Shown: in pieces, positions 8,412 to 17,617 of the stretch
How positions within the stretch are numbered: position 1 is the stretch's first letter
Layout: every line of letters starts with the position of its first letter
From: Hyphomicrobiales bacterium
GTDB lineage: Bacteria > Pseudomonadota > Alphaproteobacteria > Rhizobiales > Kaistiaceae
Direction: 5' to 3'
Assembly (NCBI GenBank): GCA_017305635.1
Contig: JAFKKF010000011.1
Span: 124,001 to 188,000, forward strand
Length of the DNA stretch: 64,000 nucleotides
Notes under the pieces: generated by a model
What the model saw: only the letters and a program-made list of their open reading frames with translations
Database searches by the model: none
What the model was told of the DNA's origin: nothing
Translations under genes and position numbers: made by a program

Positions 8412-9388
8412 AGAAACTCGCGCTCGCCGGTATCGCCCTCGCCGCGCTGGCCGCGCCGGCCCTCGCCAACGACTCCACCGCCGCGCTATCGGCCGGCGGC
8501 CTGGAGCTGGTGCGCAACGACGACATCGCGATCCTGTCGGAGGACCTGCACGTCTCGGCCAAGGAGATCACCGTCACCTATCACTTCAGGAACACGACGA
8601 ACCATCCGGTCACCTACTACGTCGCCTTTCCGCTCCCCTCGGTCGATGCGAGCACGCCCGAGGAAGCGAACTTCGTCCTGCCCGATCCGGCGAGCGACAA
8701 CTTCGTCGATTTCGAGGTCTCGGTGGACGGCCAGAAGGTAGCGCCGCAGGTCTACCAGGCGGCCATCGCCCTCGGCGTCGACCGCTCCGACGTGCTCAGG
8801 AAATACGGCCTGCCGCTCAACCCGGCCTCCGAGGCGCTCTACGACGACAAGCTGAAGAACCTGCCGGAGGAAGAGCGCGACGAGCTCAACCGCATGGGGC
8901 TCGTCATCGTCGACGAATACAACGTCCAGGCGGCCTGGAAGCTCGACACCACCTTCTACTGGCAGCAGACGTTCGAGCCCGGCCGCGAGATCGTCGTCAA
9001 GCACCGCTACAAGCCGGTGGTCGGCTTCGGCTTCTTCGGGACGAGCTCGCTCGACATCCCGGAATACAAGGAGAAGTACTGCTTCGACGATTCCTTCGCG
9101 AAGGCCGCGCGCACGCGCCTGAAGGCGATCGAGAACGCGCCCAATCCCTATTATGACGAGCAGCGCATCAGCTACATCCTGATGACCGCCAATAACTGGG
9201 CGACGTCGATCGGCAAGTTCCACCTGGTCGTCGACAAGGGCGAGGCGGATGCGCTGGTCAGCTTCTGTGGCGAGGGCGTCCGCAAGATCTCGCCGACCAG
9301 TTTCGAGGTGACGGCGGCGAACTACGCGCCGGAAAAGGACCTCGAGATCCTGATCGCCAAGCCGCGCAAGGACGATGGCGGGCAGTAG
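8408..9388 (+). CDS. DUF4424 family exported protein
   Basis: A signal peptide (KKLALAGIALAALAAPALA, cut near residue 20) precedes a 300-residue secreted domain that opens NDSTAALSAGGLELV, the hallmark of DUF4424. The body is beta-rich and predicted to be periplasmic or outer-surface; its function is unknown. Only two cysteines are evident (YCFDDSF and SFCGEG), which could form one disulfide. The ATG overlaps the hss stop as ATGA, so it should be translated together with homospermidine synthase. The gene ends 3 bp before the convergent diguanylate cyclase stop. Confidence 0.8.
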   Translation: MKKLALAGIALAALAAPALANDSTAALSAGGLELVRNDDIAILSEDLHVSAKEITVTYHFRNTTNHPVTYYVAFPLPSVDASTPEEANFVLPDPASDNFVDFEVSVDGQKVAPQVYQAAIALGVDRSDVLRKYGLPLNPASEALYDDKLKNLPEEERDELNRMGLVIVDEYNVQAAWKLDTTFYWQQTFEPGREIVVKHRYKPVVGFGFFGTSSLDIPEYKEKYCFDDSFAKAARTRLKAIENAPNPYYDEQRISYILMTANNWATSIGKFHLVVDKGEADALVSFCGEGVRKISPTSFEVTAANYAPEKDLEILIAKPRKDDGGQ

Positions 9389-9391
9389 GCC

Positions 9392-10687
9392 TCACGCCGT
9401 TTGGCGCTGCGGCCTCCCGGCGAGGGCCGGGTCGTGCGCAGCCGTGCGGCCGACGACCCGATCGCGGCCGCCTTCCTTGGCGGCATAGAGCCGGGCGTCG
9501 GCGGTGCCGAACAATTCGCCGAGCGTCGTCCCGTCCTCGCTCGAGGTCGCGACACCGATGCTGGTGGTGACGATCCCCGGCAGGCCGGGAACCTCGACCG
9601 AGGCCACGGTGCGGCGGAGGCGTTCGGCGGCGAGGCAGGCGGCCCCGTGCGCCAGCCCCTCGCACACCACGACGAATTCTTCGCCGCCATAGCGGTAGAT
9701 CTGGTCGGCGCTCCGCAGCGCGCCGCCCATCTGCCGCGCGATGTGGCGGAGCGCCTCGTCGCCCATGGCATGGCCATGCTCGTCGTTGATGCGCTTGAAA
9801 TGGTCGATGTCGGCGACGAGGAAGCTTACCGGCTGGCCGGCGGCGACGGCGCGCTTGACGATCGCGGGCGCCTCTCGGTCGAAGCGGCCGCGGTCGAGGA
9901 GCCCGGTCAGCGCGTCGTGGCCGGTTTCGGCGAGCAGCGCCTCGTAACGCTCGCGATAGGTGAGCGTGTCGAAGACGTCGGAAAGCCGCGGATGCTTGCC
10001 GACGCGCACCTGCACCGGCTCGACGAAGCGGAGGTAGCCGGCCGCCATCAGGCCGAAGACGATGGCCGCCGCGAACTTGGCGACGAGCCCTCCGGTCAGC
10101 GCCGATACCGGCACGCCGACGTAGAAGTGCAGCGCGGCGAAGAAGCCGAGCTGGTCGAAGGCGAGCACGGCTATGGCGCTGAGCGCGATGCGCGGCAGCT
10201 GGCGGCTGCCGAACCAGGTGCGCATCCGCTCGTAGGCGAGCACGATGAGGATGCTGTCGATGAAGAGGAGGAGCGTCCCCCACAGCATCAGCGCGCCCAT
10301 CTCGCCGAGGAAGCCGAGGTCGGGCAGATGGTCCGGCGCCGCCGGCGCGACCTGGTGGAAGCGGAGGAGGTAGACAAGCCCGACGATCAGGAAATTGCCG
10401 AAGAGCAGCCCGTAGATCGGCTGGCGCACCGTCGCCGCGTCCTCGCGGATATAGACGAGGAGCAGCATGACCAGCTTGCCCGAGAAGAGCACGACGGAGC
10501 CCGGCGAGATGACGATGCCGGCCGCGAGCTGAACGTAGAAGATGGCCGCGAGGTAGGTCTCGAGGAAATGCATCGTCCCGAGGACGCAGAAGAAGACGCC
10601 GATCCCGAACCGCCCGCGCAGGCGGAACAGCGCCGTCATGACCGCGAAATAGAGAACGGCTTCCGCCAGCAGGAGGAGGGAGTTCAT
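9392..10687 (-). CDS. membrane-anchored GGDEF diguanylate cyclase
   Basis: The protein should make cyclic di-GMP from two GTP at the inner membrane. Its N-terminal 220 residues form about six or seven hydrophobic helices (for example VLYFAVMTALF and LVMLLLVYI), probably a membrane sensor. The C-terminal 165 residues are a GGDEF domain with active site GGEEF. An RxxD inhibitory site (RSAD) lies five residues before it, so product inhibition is likely intact. No EAL domain is present. I prefer the ATG at 10687 (NSLLLLAEAV); the frame stays open to an ATG at 10723, 12 codons earlier, and neither has a clear Shine-Dalgarno. Confidence 0.88.
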   Translation of the reverse strand: MNSLLLLAEAVLYFAVMTALFRLRGRFGIGVFFCVLGTMHFLETYLAAIFYVQLAAGIVISPGSVVLFSGKLVMLLLVYIREDAATVRQPIYGLLFGNFLIVGLVYLLRFHQVAPAAPDHLPDLGFLGEMGALMLWGTLLLFIDSILIVLAYERMRTWFGSRQLPRIALSAIAVLAFDQLGFFAALHFYVGVPVSALTGGLVAKFAAAIVFGLMAAGYLRFVEPVQVRVGKHPRLSDVFDTLTYRERYEALLAETGHDALTGLLDRGRFDREAPAIVKRAVAAGQPVSFLVADIDHFKRINDEHGHAMGDEALRHIARQMGGALRSADQIYRYGGEEFVVVCEGLAHGAACLAAERLRRTVASVEVPGLPGIVTTSIGVATSSEDGTTLGELFGTADARLYAAKEGGRDRVVGRTAAHDPALAGRPQRQTA

Positions 10688-10773
10688 GGGGCGCGACGCA
10701 CTTGGCCTTGCACGGCCAATCATTGACCGGAAGGCGACCCTAGCCGGCGCCGGTTACCAATCCGTAGCGGGCT

Positions 10774-11754
10774 TCAACCCGGGAGATCGACGACGCCGGC
10801 GGCGCCGCCCTCGGTGCCGAACGCGAGCAGCCGGCCGGTCGGATCCCAGGCCATGGCCGAGACCGCGCCCTCGCCCGGACGGCGGAGCAGCGCCTCCTGG
10901 GCATCGGCGAAGCGGACCGCCATGATCATCCCGTCCTGGTAGCCGATCGCGACGATCTCCTCCCGGGGGTGGCAGGCGACGCGGGTCACCAGCAATTCGC
11001 GCCCGCCGAGCTGCAGCGGCGGCTTGCCCATCGGTCCGTCGCGGAAATGGAACGGCCAGAGGATCGCGGCATTGGCGCCGGACGAGGCGAGGAAGCGGCC
11101 CTTCGCCGACCAGGAGAGCGACTTCGGCTTCGCCGGATAGCCGGTCATGCGCATGTCCTTGGCGTCGGCGATGCGCCATCCGTGGAGCGCATTCTCCTGC
11201 ATCGCGGTGACGACGTACTTGCCGTCCGGCGAAAAGGTCGCGGCAAGGTGCGCGCCCTTCCAGGAAAGCGAGGCCGGCCGCGCATCGGCGGTACCCGCCC
11301 ACCAGAGGGTCACGCCGTCATAGCGCGCCACCGCGAGGCGCAGCCCCTTCGGCGCGAAGGCGAGACCGCCGACCGCGCGCTCATGATCGAAGCTGCGCTC
11401 GCCGCCGTCGGCGGATCGGACGACCGCCCGCTTGCCGGCCGCGAAGCCGACCACGCCGTTCGGACCGGCGGCGACATGGTCGATCCACTTGCGCGGCCGC
11501 TCGGCGAGGCGCGTGACCTGCCCCGCCGCATCGGTCGCCGCGACGACGCCATCGTCGCCGCCGGTGATCAGCATCCTGCTGTCGAGCGATGGGGCGGCGG
11601 AAAGGATGGCGCCCTTGTGGACCTGGGTCGCCTCGGCAGCTGGCCCCTCAACGCGCCGGACGCTGCCATCGCCGAGGGCGAAGAACGCCTTGCCGCCGAT
11701 GAAGGCGGCCTCGACCACGAAGGCTCCGAGCGGAAAGGTCTGGATGGTCGGCAT
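10774..11754 (-). CDS. WD40 repeat beta-propeller protein
   Basis: A soluble protein of about 326 residues contains repeated short beta units with WD40-like endings, such as DGSVRRVEG, GGDDGVVAATD, YDGVTLWW, ALHGWRIAD and GYQDGMIMAVRF, consistent with a seven-bladed propeller. No enzyme motif or signal peptide is visible. The start at 11754 (PTIQTFPLGAF) is preferred; the frame also opens at 11796 with 14 unconvincing extra residues. It lies directly downstream of the COG0523 GTPase gene on the same strand, a neighbourhood I recall as common in Hyphomicrobiales. The propeller may therefore assist or report on metal delivery; this is inference. Confidence 0.75.
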   Translation of the reverse strand: MPTIQTFPLGAFVVEAAFIGGKAFFALGDGSVRRVEGPAAEATQVHKGAILSAAPSLDSRMLITGGDDGVVAATDAAGQVTRLAERPRKWIDHVAAGPNGVVGFAAGKRAVVRSADGGERSFDHERAVGGLAFAPKGLRLAVARYDGVTLWWAGTADARPASLSWKGAHLAATFSPDGKYVVTAMQENALHGWRIADAKDMRMTGYPAKPKSLSWSAKGRFLASSGANAAILWPFHFRDGPMGKPPLQLGGRELLVTRVACHPREEIVAIGYQDGMIMAVRFADAQEALLRRPGEGAVSAMAWDPTGRLLAFGTEGGAAGVVDLPG

Positions 11755-11828
11755 GGCGGCTCGCGGCGGTGTCTGGATAGAGGCGCGGGATAGCACCGAT
11801 GCGGGATCGGCGCGAGGGGTAGCGACGA

Positions 11829-11959
11829 GCCCCCTCCACCATCCTTCGGATGGTCCCCCTCCCCCGCTTCGCGGAGGAGGAACCGAGGCGGCGCCGTTTG
11901 CGCGACCGGGTTGCTCCCCCGTGAAACGGGGAGCTGTCGGCGTAGCCGACTGAGGGGGC
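11829..11959 (-). repeat. cloverleaf-like palindromic repeat, copy B
   Basis: Outer arms GCCCCCTC (11829-11836) and GAGGGGGC (11952-11959) enclose hairpins ACCATC-CTTCG-GATGGT (11838-11854), GCTCCCC/GGGGAGC (11913-11934) and GTCGGC-GTA-GCCGAC (11936-11950). The arm sequences differ from copy A on both sides, so pairing is kept. The element starts 12 bp past the stop codon of the COG0523 GTPase gene. Confidence 0.9.
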
Positions 11960-11971
11960 GCGGAACCCGGC

Positions 11972-13024
11972 CTACCCCGCCAGGCAGGCCTCGAAGCCCG
12001 TGCGCAGCATCTTCTCGTCGAGCTTGCGGCCGATGAAGACGAGACGGCTCTCGCGCGCCTCGCCCTCGCGCCAGGCGCGCTGGTGATTGCCCTCGATGAG
12101 CATGTGCACGCCCTGGATCACGTAGCGCTCGGGGTCGCCCTTCATGGCGAGGATGCCCTTCAGGCGCAGGATGTCGGGCCCGAACTGCTGGGTGATACGC
12201 TCGATCCACGGAAAGAACACCTTCGGATCGAGCTCGCCGGCGCGGAGCGACACGCTGCTCACCGTCGGATCGTGGCGCTCATCGTCGTGGTGATGATGAT
12301 CGTGATCATGATCGTGGTGATCATGATCGTGATGGTGGTGGTCGTGATCGTCCGCCTCGAGGAAGTCGGGGTCGAGCGAGAGGATCCGATCGAGGTCGAA
12401 GGCGCCGCGGTCGAGCACCTTGTCGATGGCGATCGAGCAGCGCTCGGTGCGATGGATGGTGGCGTGCGGGTTGATCGAACGGATCGTGCGCTCGACGTCC
12501 TTCAGCTGCTCGGGCGAGACGAGGTCGGTCTTGTTGAGGAGGACGACGTCGGCGAAGCCGATCTGCTCCTCCGCTTCCGGGCTGTCGGCGAGGCGGGCAA
12601 TGAGGTTCTTGGCGTCGGCGACGGTGACCACCGCGTCGAGCTTGGCCTTCTGGCGCACGTCGTCGTCCATGAAGAAGGTCTGCGCCACCGGCGCCGGATC
12701 GGCGAGGCCGGTGGTCTCGACCAGTATGCCGTCGAACCCGCCCGGCCGCTTCATCAGGCCCTCGACCACGCGGATGAGGTCGCCGCGCACCGTGCAGCAG
12801 ATGCAGCCGTTGTTCATCTCGTAGACCTCCTCGTCGGATTCGACGATGAGGTCGTTGTCGATGCCGATCTCGCCGAACTCGTTGACCACCACGGCGTATT
12901 TCTTGCCGTGGTTCTCAGAGAGAATCCGGTTGAGGAGGGTCGTCTTGCCGGCGCCGAGATAGCCGGTCAGCACGGTGACGGGAATCTGGGCAGGCTTGGA
13001 TTCGGCGGTCTGGGGATCGGCCAT
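11972..13024 (-). CDS. COG0523 (CobW/ZigA-type) GTPase, probable zinc metallochaperone
   Basis: A GTP-dependent metal chaperone of 350 residues. Walker A (GYLGAGKTTLL) lies at residues 21-31. The family metal motif CxCC is C74-I-C76-C77 (GCICC), NKTD at 164-167 reads guanine, and the C-terminal domain starts after the histidine-rich linker. That linker, at about residues 225-251, is almost only His and Asp and should bind Zn, Ni or Co. Histidine-rich members are known to serve zinc allocation under starvation, so a zinc role is the best guess, although cobalt delivery cannot be excluded. The leader holds CCTATATAGG near 13057-13070; I could not recognise a Zur box. Confidence 0.9.
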   Translation of the reverse strand: MADPQTAESKPAQIPVTVLTGYLGAGKTTLLNRILSENHGKKYAVVVNEFGEIGIDNDLIVESDEEVYEMNNGCICCTVRGDLIRVVEGLMKRPGGFDGILVETTGLADPAPVAQTFFMDDDVRQKAKLDAVVTVADAKNLIARLADSPEAEEQIGFADVVLLNKTDLVSPEQLKDVERTIRSINPHATIHRTERCSIAIDKVLDRGAFDLDRILSLDPDFLEADDHDHHHHDHDHHDHDHDHHHHDDERHDPTVSSVSLRAGELDPKVFFPWIERITQQFGPDILRLKGILAMKGDPERYVIQGVHMLIEGNHQRAWREGEARESRLVFIGRKLDEKMLRTGFEACLAG

Positions 13025-13131
13025 GGAAGAACTCCGGAGGCGGCTTGGGAAGGTGCCCCTATATAGGCGAGGGGCCCGGGGATTTCATCTCACGACGCCG
13101 CTACACGATGTCATGGCCGGAGGGCTGTCCG

Positions 13132-13268
13132 GCGCCCCCTCCACCACCCTTCGGGTGGTCCCCCTCCCCCGCTTCGCAGGGGAGGAATCGCCACGGCACC
13201 ACTTGCGCGACCTGGTTGCTCCCCTGCGAAGCGGGGGGGGCTGTCAGCGAAGCTGACTGAGGGGGCGC
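13132..13268 (-). repeat. cloverleaf-like palindromic repeat, copy C
   Basis: Outer arms GCGCCCCCTC (13132-13141) and GAGGGGGCGC (13259-13268) enclose hairpins ACCACC-CTTCG-GGTGGT (13143-13159) and GTCAGC-GAA-GCTGAC (13243-13257) plus a C-run/G-run arm around 13218-13241. The arms again differ from copies A and B in a pairing-preserving way. It begins 8 bp after the stop codon of the VOC gene. Confidence 0.9.
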
Positions 13269-13276
13269 ACCGCCGG

Positions 13277-13810
13277 CTACGCCACCGCCGGCTCCTTGAG
13301 CAGATCCTCGAGGTCCAGCCACTTGGTGAACATCTCGAGCGAGCCGTCCGGCTTCTTCGGCCACTGGTCCCGCGGCCGGTCCCAATAGAGCTCGACGCCG
13401 TTCTCGTCCGGGTCGCGGAGATAGAGCGCCTCGCTGACGCCGTGGTCGCTTGCCCCGTCGAGGGGAACCTTCGCCGCGATGAGGCGGCGTAGGGCATCGG
13501 CGAGCGCGCGCCTTGTCGGGTAGAGGATCGCCGAGTGATAGAGCCCCGTCGTGCCGGGAGGCGGCGGATGGCCGCCCTTGCTCTCCCAAGTGTTGATGCC
13601 GAAGTGGTGATGGTAGCCGCCGGCCGAGAAGAATGCCGCCTGCGTGCCGTAGCGCGCCGTCAGCTCGAAGCCGAGGACGCCGCAATAGAAGGCGAGCGAG
13701 CGCTCGATGTCGGCGACCTTGAGATGCACATGGCCGATGCGCGTGCCCGGATCGATGGGCCGCGCCAGGAAGGCCTTGGCGTCTTCGGGAGCGAGAATGG
13801 TGTCAGCCAT
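13277..13810 (-). CDS. VOC family (glyoxalase/extradiol dioxygenase-like) protein
   Basis: The 177-residue protein has the paired beta-alpha-beta-beta-beta modules of the vicinal-oxygen-chelate fold. Likely metal ligands are the histidine of GHVHLKV (about residue 27-29), the histidines of YHHHFG and the glutamate of GVELYWDRP near residue 143. The pattern YCGVLGFEL followed by YLRDPDENGVELYWDRP is typical of CatE-like catechol 2,3-dioxygenase annotations, but a glyoxalase role is equally possible. It is a single gene flanked by copy C of the repeat downstream. Its own start ATG 13810 has an AAGGAGGAC-type ribosome site. Confidence 0.82.
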   Translation of the reverse strand: MADTILAPEDAKAFLARPIDPGTRIGHVHLKVADIERSLAFYCGVLGFELTARYGTQAAFFSAGGYHHHFGINTWESKGGHPPPPGTTGLYHSAILYPTRRALADALRRLIAAKVPLDGASDHGVSEALYLRDPDENGVELYWDRPRDQWPKKPDGSLEMFTKWLDLEDLLKEPAVA

Positions 13811-13914
13811 GAAAAGTCCTCCTTCGAGGGCCGTGGCGGGACTATCCGCCCGCGCGGCCGGTACGGCAAGCGCGCCCCAAATTCGAGGCGCGCCCGCATG
13901 TCGTTGAACCTCGG

Positions 13915-14553
13915 TCAGGCGACCAGCTTCCAGGCGCTCTGGAAGCCGAGGCCGAGCGGCCCCTGCAGCGTGATGCCGAGGAGCGCGAGGCCCTCGAGCT
14001 GGCGCGCCCGCTCGATCGGGCCGGCGTCGATGCCGTTGAGGCCGCCATCCTCGACCAGGGCGATGACCGTCCGCTTGGCGTCGTCGTCATTGCCGGCGAT
14101 CAGCACGTCGAGCTTCTGGCCGCCGGCGGCGCCATTGGCGAGCGGCCCCGCGAAGGTCGTGTTGAAGGCCTTGACCACCTTGCTCTTGGGAAGCGCGGCG
14201 GCAAGCGCCTCGGCGGCGCTGGTGCCCGGCGCGACCGAAAGGCCGTCATAGGTGGCGTTCAGCGGATTGGTGATGTCGACCACCACCTTGCCGGCGAGCG
14301 CCTCGGCATTGGCCTTGGCGAATTCGCGCGCCGCGTCGAAGGGCAGCGCCATGACGACGACCGGCGCCGGGTAGAGGCCGCCGGGCGCGGAAGTCGCGAT
14401 CCTCGCGGCCGGCTGCGCCTTGCGGATTTCCTCGGCGAGCGCCTCGGCCTTGGCCGGGGTGCGGTCGGCAAAGGTCACCGAATGACCGCCGGCCGCCAGG
14501 CGATAGCCGATGCCGCGGGCCATGTTGCCGGCGCCGATGATGATGACGTCCAT
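13915..14553 (-). CDS. NADP-binding oxidoreductase, F420H2:NADP-reductase-like
   Basis: A 212-residue protein with the N-terminal dinucleotide motif GAGNMARGIG (residues 6-15) and the COG2085 layout, including DITNPLNATYDGL and KVVKAFNTTFA. Members reduce or oxidise deazaflavin in actinobacteria and archaea, but in proteobacteria they more often act on unknown NADPH-linked substrates. I chose ATG 14553 because AAGGAGAG lies directly before it; the frame is open to 14640 but that part is not family-like. It is transcribed divergently from the LysR gene, which is its probable regulator. Confidence 0.82.
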   Translation of the reverse strand: MDVIIIGAGNMARGIGYRLAAGGHSVTFADRTPAKAEALAEEIRKAQPAARIATSAPGGLYPAPVVVMALPFDAAREFAKANAEALAGKVVVDITNPLNATYDGLSVAPGTSAAEALAAALPKSKVVKAFNTTFAGPLANGAAGGQKLDVLIAGNDDDAKRTVIALVEDGGLNGIDAGPIERARQLEGLALLGITLQGPLGLGFQSAWKLVA

Positions 14554-14672
14554 GGGAACTCTCCTTGATGTCGGTCGGTCACCACGGCCGGCCTGATGGT
14601 CCCGATATGACATCGACCCATGGATATGATAATTGGCCATTCGTTCATTTCATCTCACACCTGAAGGGTGAA

Positions 14673-15602
14673 ATGCCGGATCGACTGACCGGAATGCAGG
14701 TCTTCCAGAAGGTCGCCGCCCTCGGCAGCTTTTCCGCTGCGGCGCGCACCCTCGGCATGTCCCAGACCATGGTGACGAAGCATGTGGCGGCACTTGAGCG
14801 GCATCTCGGCGCCCGCCTCTTCCAGCGCACCACCCGCCGCCTGACCCTGACCGAGGCGGGCACCCGCTACCGCGCTTCGGCGGAACGCATCCTCGCCGAG
14901 ATCGACGAGGCCGAGCGGGAGGTGTCGGCGACCAGCACGGAGCTGACCGGCACGCTCCGCCTCAACCTGCCGCTCGCCTTCGGCATACGCGAGGTCGTGC
15001 CGGCGCTGACCGATTTCGCCGCCCTCTATCCGGCGCTCACCATCGACATCGGCCTCAGCGACCGACTCGTCGACCTGGTCGAGGAAGACTGGGATCTCGC
15101 CATCCGCATCGGTCGCCTCAGCGATTCGTCGCTGGTCGCCCGCAAGCTCGCGCCGATCCGTACCATGCTCTGCGCCGCGCCCGCCTATCTCGCCCGCCAC
15201 GGCGCGCCGCGCACCGCCGCCGACCTCAGGGACCACAACTGCCTCGGCTATACGCTGCCCACGCCGGCAAGCGCCGAGCGCTGGACCTTCGGCAGGGAAG
15301 GCGATGTCGTGGTGCCCGTCGCCGGCACCTTCCGCGCCAATAACGGCGACGCGCTCCGCGAGGCGGCCGTCGCCGGCATCGGCATCATCTACCAGCCGCT
15401 CTTCATCCTCCGCGACGACCTCGTCGCCGGCCGGCTGGTGCCGCTCGCGCTCGACGTCCCCGCCTTCGACTTCGCCAATGTCCATGCCGTCCACGCGGCC
15501 AGCCACCACGTTCCGGCGAAGATCCGGGTATTCGGCGACTTCCTTGCCGGGCGCTGGGCCGGCCTGCCGCCCTGGGAGCGTGGCCTGCCGCCGGCACGCT
15601 AG
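14673..15602 (+). CDS. LysR family transcriptional regulator
   Basis: The 309-residue regulator has the winged helix at residues 1-60 (QVFQKVAALGSFSAAARTLGMSQTMVTKHV) and the effector-binding fold thereafter. The C-terminal half resembles the AaeR/YafC-like group (WRPLFQRTTRRLTLTEAG-type region, then LRLNLPLAFG). ATG 14673 is preceded by AAGGGTG and gives the expected length; an upstream in-frame start at 14565 adds 36 unrelated residues. The 119-bp gap to the divergent reductase is AT-rich for this genome and should hold the shared operator. The gene ends 3 bp before the convergent dppF stop. Confidence 0.9.
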   Translation: MPDRLTGMQVFQKVAALGSFSAAARTLGMSQTMVTKHVAALERHLGARLFQRTTRRLTLTEAGTRYRASAERILAEIDEAEREVSATSTELTGTLRLNLPLAFGIREVVPALTDFAALYPALTIDIGLSDRLVDLVEEDWDLAIRIGRLSDSSLVARKLAPIRTMLCAAPAYLARHGAPRTAADLRDHNCLGYTLPTPASAERWTFGREGDVVVPVAGTFRANNGDALREAAVAGIGIIYQPLFILRDDLVAGRLVPLALDVPAFDFANVHAVHAASHHVPAKIRVFGDFLAGRWAGLPPWERGLPPAR

Positions 15603-15605
15603 GGC

Positions 15606-16606
15606 TCAGGCGGCGGCGCTCGCCCCGCGCGTGACGCGGCCCGCGCGATCGACGGCGAAGCAGGCGACGCGCACGTCACCCTTCTGCTCCAACGCCGGCC
15701 GCTGCCTCGGGCAGGGCTCGAAGACGATGGGGCAGCGCGGATGGAAGGCGCAGCCCGCCGGCGGATTGATCGGCGAGGGCAATTCGCCCTCGAGCTTCAT
15801 GCGGTTGCGCGCGCGGTCGGGATCGGCGACCGGCGTCGCCGAGAGGAGGGCGCGCGTATAGGGATGGCGCGGCTCGCCGAAGAGGGCGTCGCGCGTGGCA
15901 TGCTCGACCACCCGGCCGAGATACATGACCATCACCTCGTCGGCCATGTGGCGCACCACCGAGAGCGAGTGGCTGATGAAGAGGTAGGCGAGCTGGAACT
16001 CGGCCTGCAGGTCGACGAGGATGTTGAGCACCTGCGCCTGCACCGAGAGGTCGAGCGCCGAGACCGGCTCGTCGAGGACGAGGATGCGCGGCCTCAGCAT
16101 CAGCGCCCGCGCGATGGCGATGCGCTGGCGCTGGCCGCCCGAGAACATGTGCGGATAGCGGTCATAGTGCTCCGGGCGCAGGCCGACATAGCGCATCATT
16201 TCGAGCGCCGCCTCGCGGCGTTCCGCGGCGCCCATCCCGGGACGGTTGATGGCGAGCGGCTCCTCCAGGATGGCCCCGATCTTCTGGCGCGGATTGAGCG
16301 AGCCGTAGGGGTTCTGGAAGACGATCTGGACGTCGCTGCGCAGACGCCGGCGGGCGGCGCCACCCGCGGTCGCGACGTCGATGCCGTCGATGGCGAGCGA
16401 TCCGGAGGTCGGCGGCTCGATCATGGTGACGAGGCGCGCGAGTGTCGATTTCCCGCAGCCGGATTCGCCGACCACGGCCAGCGTCTTGCCGGCATCGAGC
16501 GTGAAGCTGACGCCATCGACCGCCTTCAGCGTCAGCTCGCTCGCAAAGAGCCCGCGCGAGACGCGGTAGTGGCGCGCGAGGTTGTCGGCATGGAGGACCG
16601 GCGCGC

Positions 16607-16610
<4 letters not shown>
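15606..16610 (-). CDS. dppF: peptide ABC transporter ATP-binding protein DppF
   Basis: Second ATPase of the importer, 334 residues. Walker A is GESGCGKST, the signature is SGGQRQRIAIARAL and Walker B ILVLDEPVSALD. The oligopeptide-type C terminus carries the PINPPAGCAFHPRCPI cysteine region, which in this family can bind an iron-sulfur cluster. ATG 16610 overlaps the dppD stop by 4 bp. An apparent open frame running on to 19103 only crosses the neighbouring genes in the wrong frame. Confidence 0.93.
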
Positions 16611-17614
<1,004 letters not shown>

Positions 17615-17617
17615 GGC

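Noticed and set aside
12280-12360. Simple tandem repeat or CRISPR-like array of GAT/GTG units
   Set aside because: It encodes the His/Asp linker of the COG0523 GTPase and has no spacers.
14554-14672. A defined LysR box in the divergent region
   Set aside because: The stretch is AT-rich with several weak dyads (for example around TTGGCCA), but no single T-N11-A palindrome stands out.
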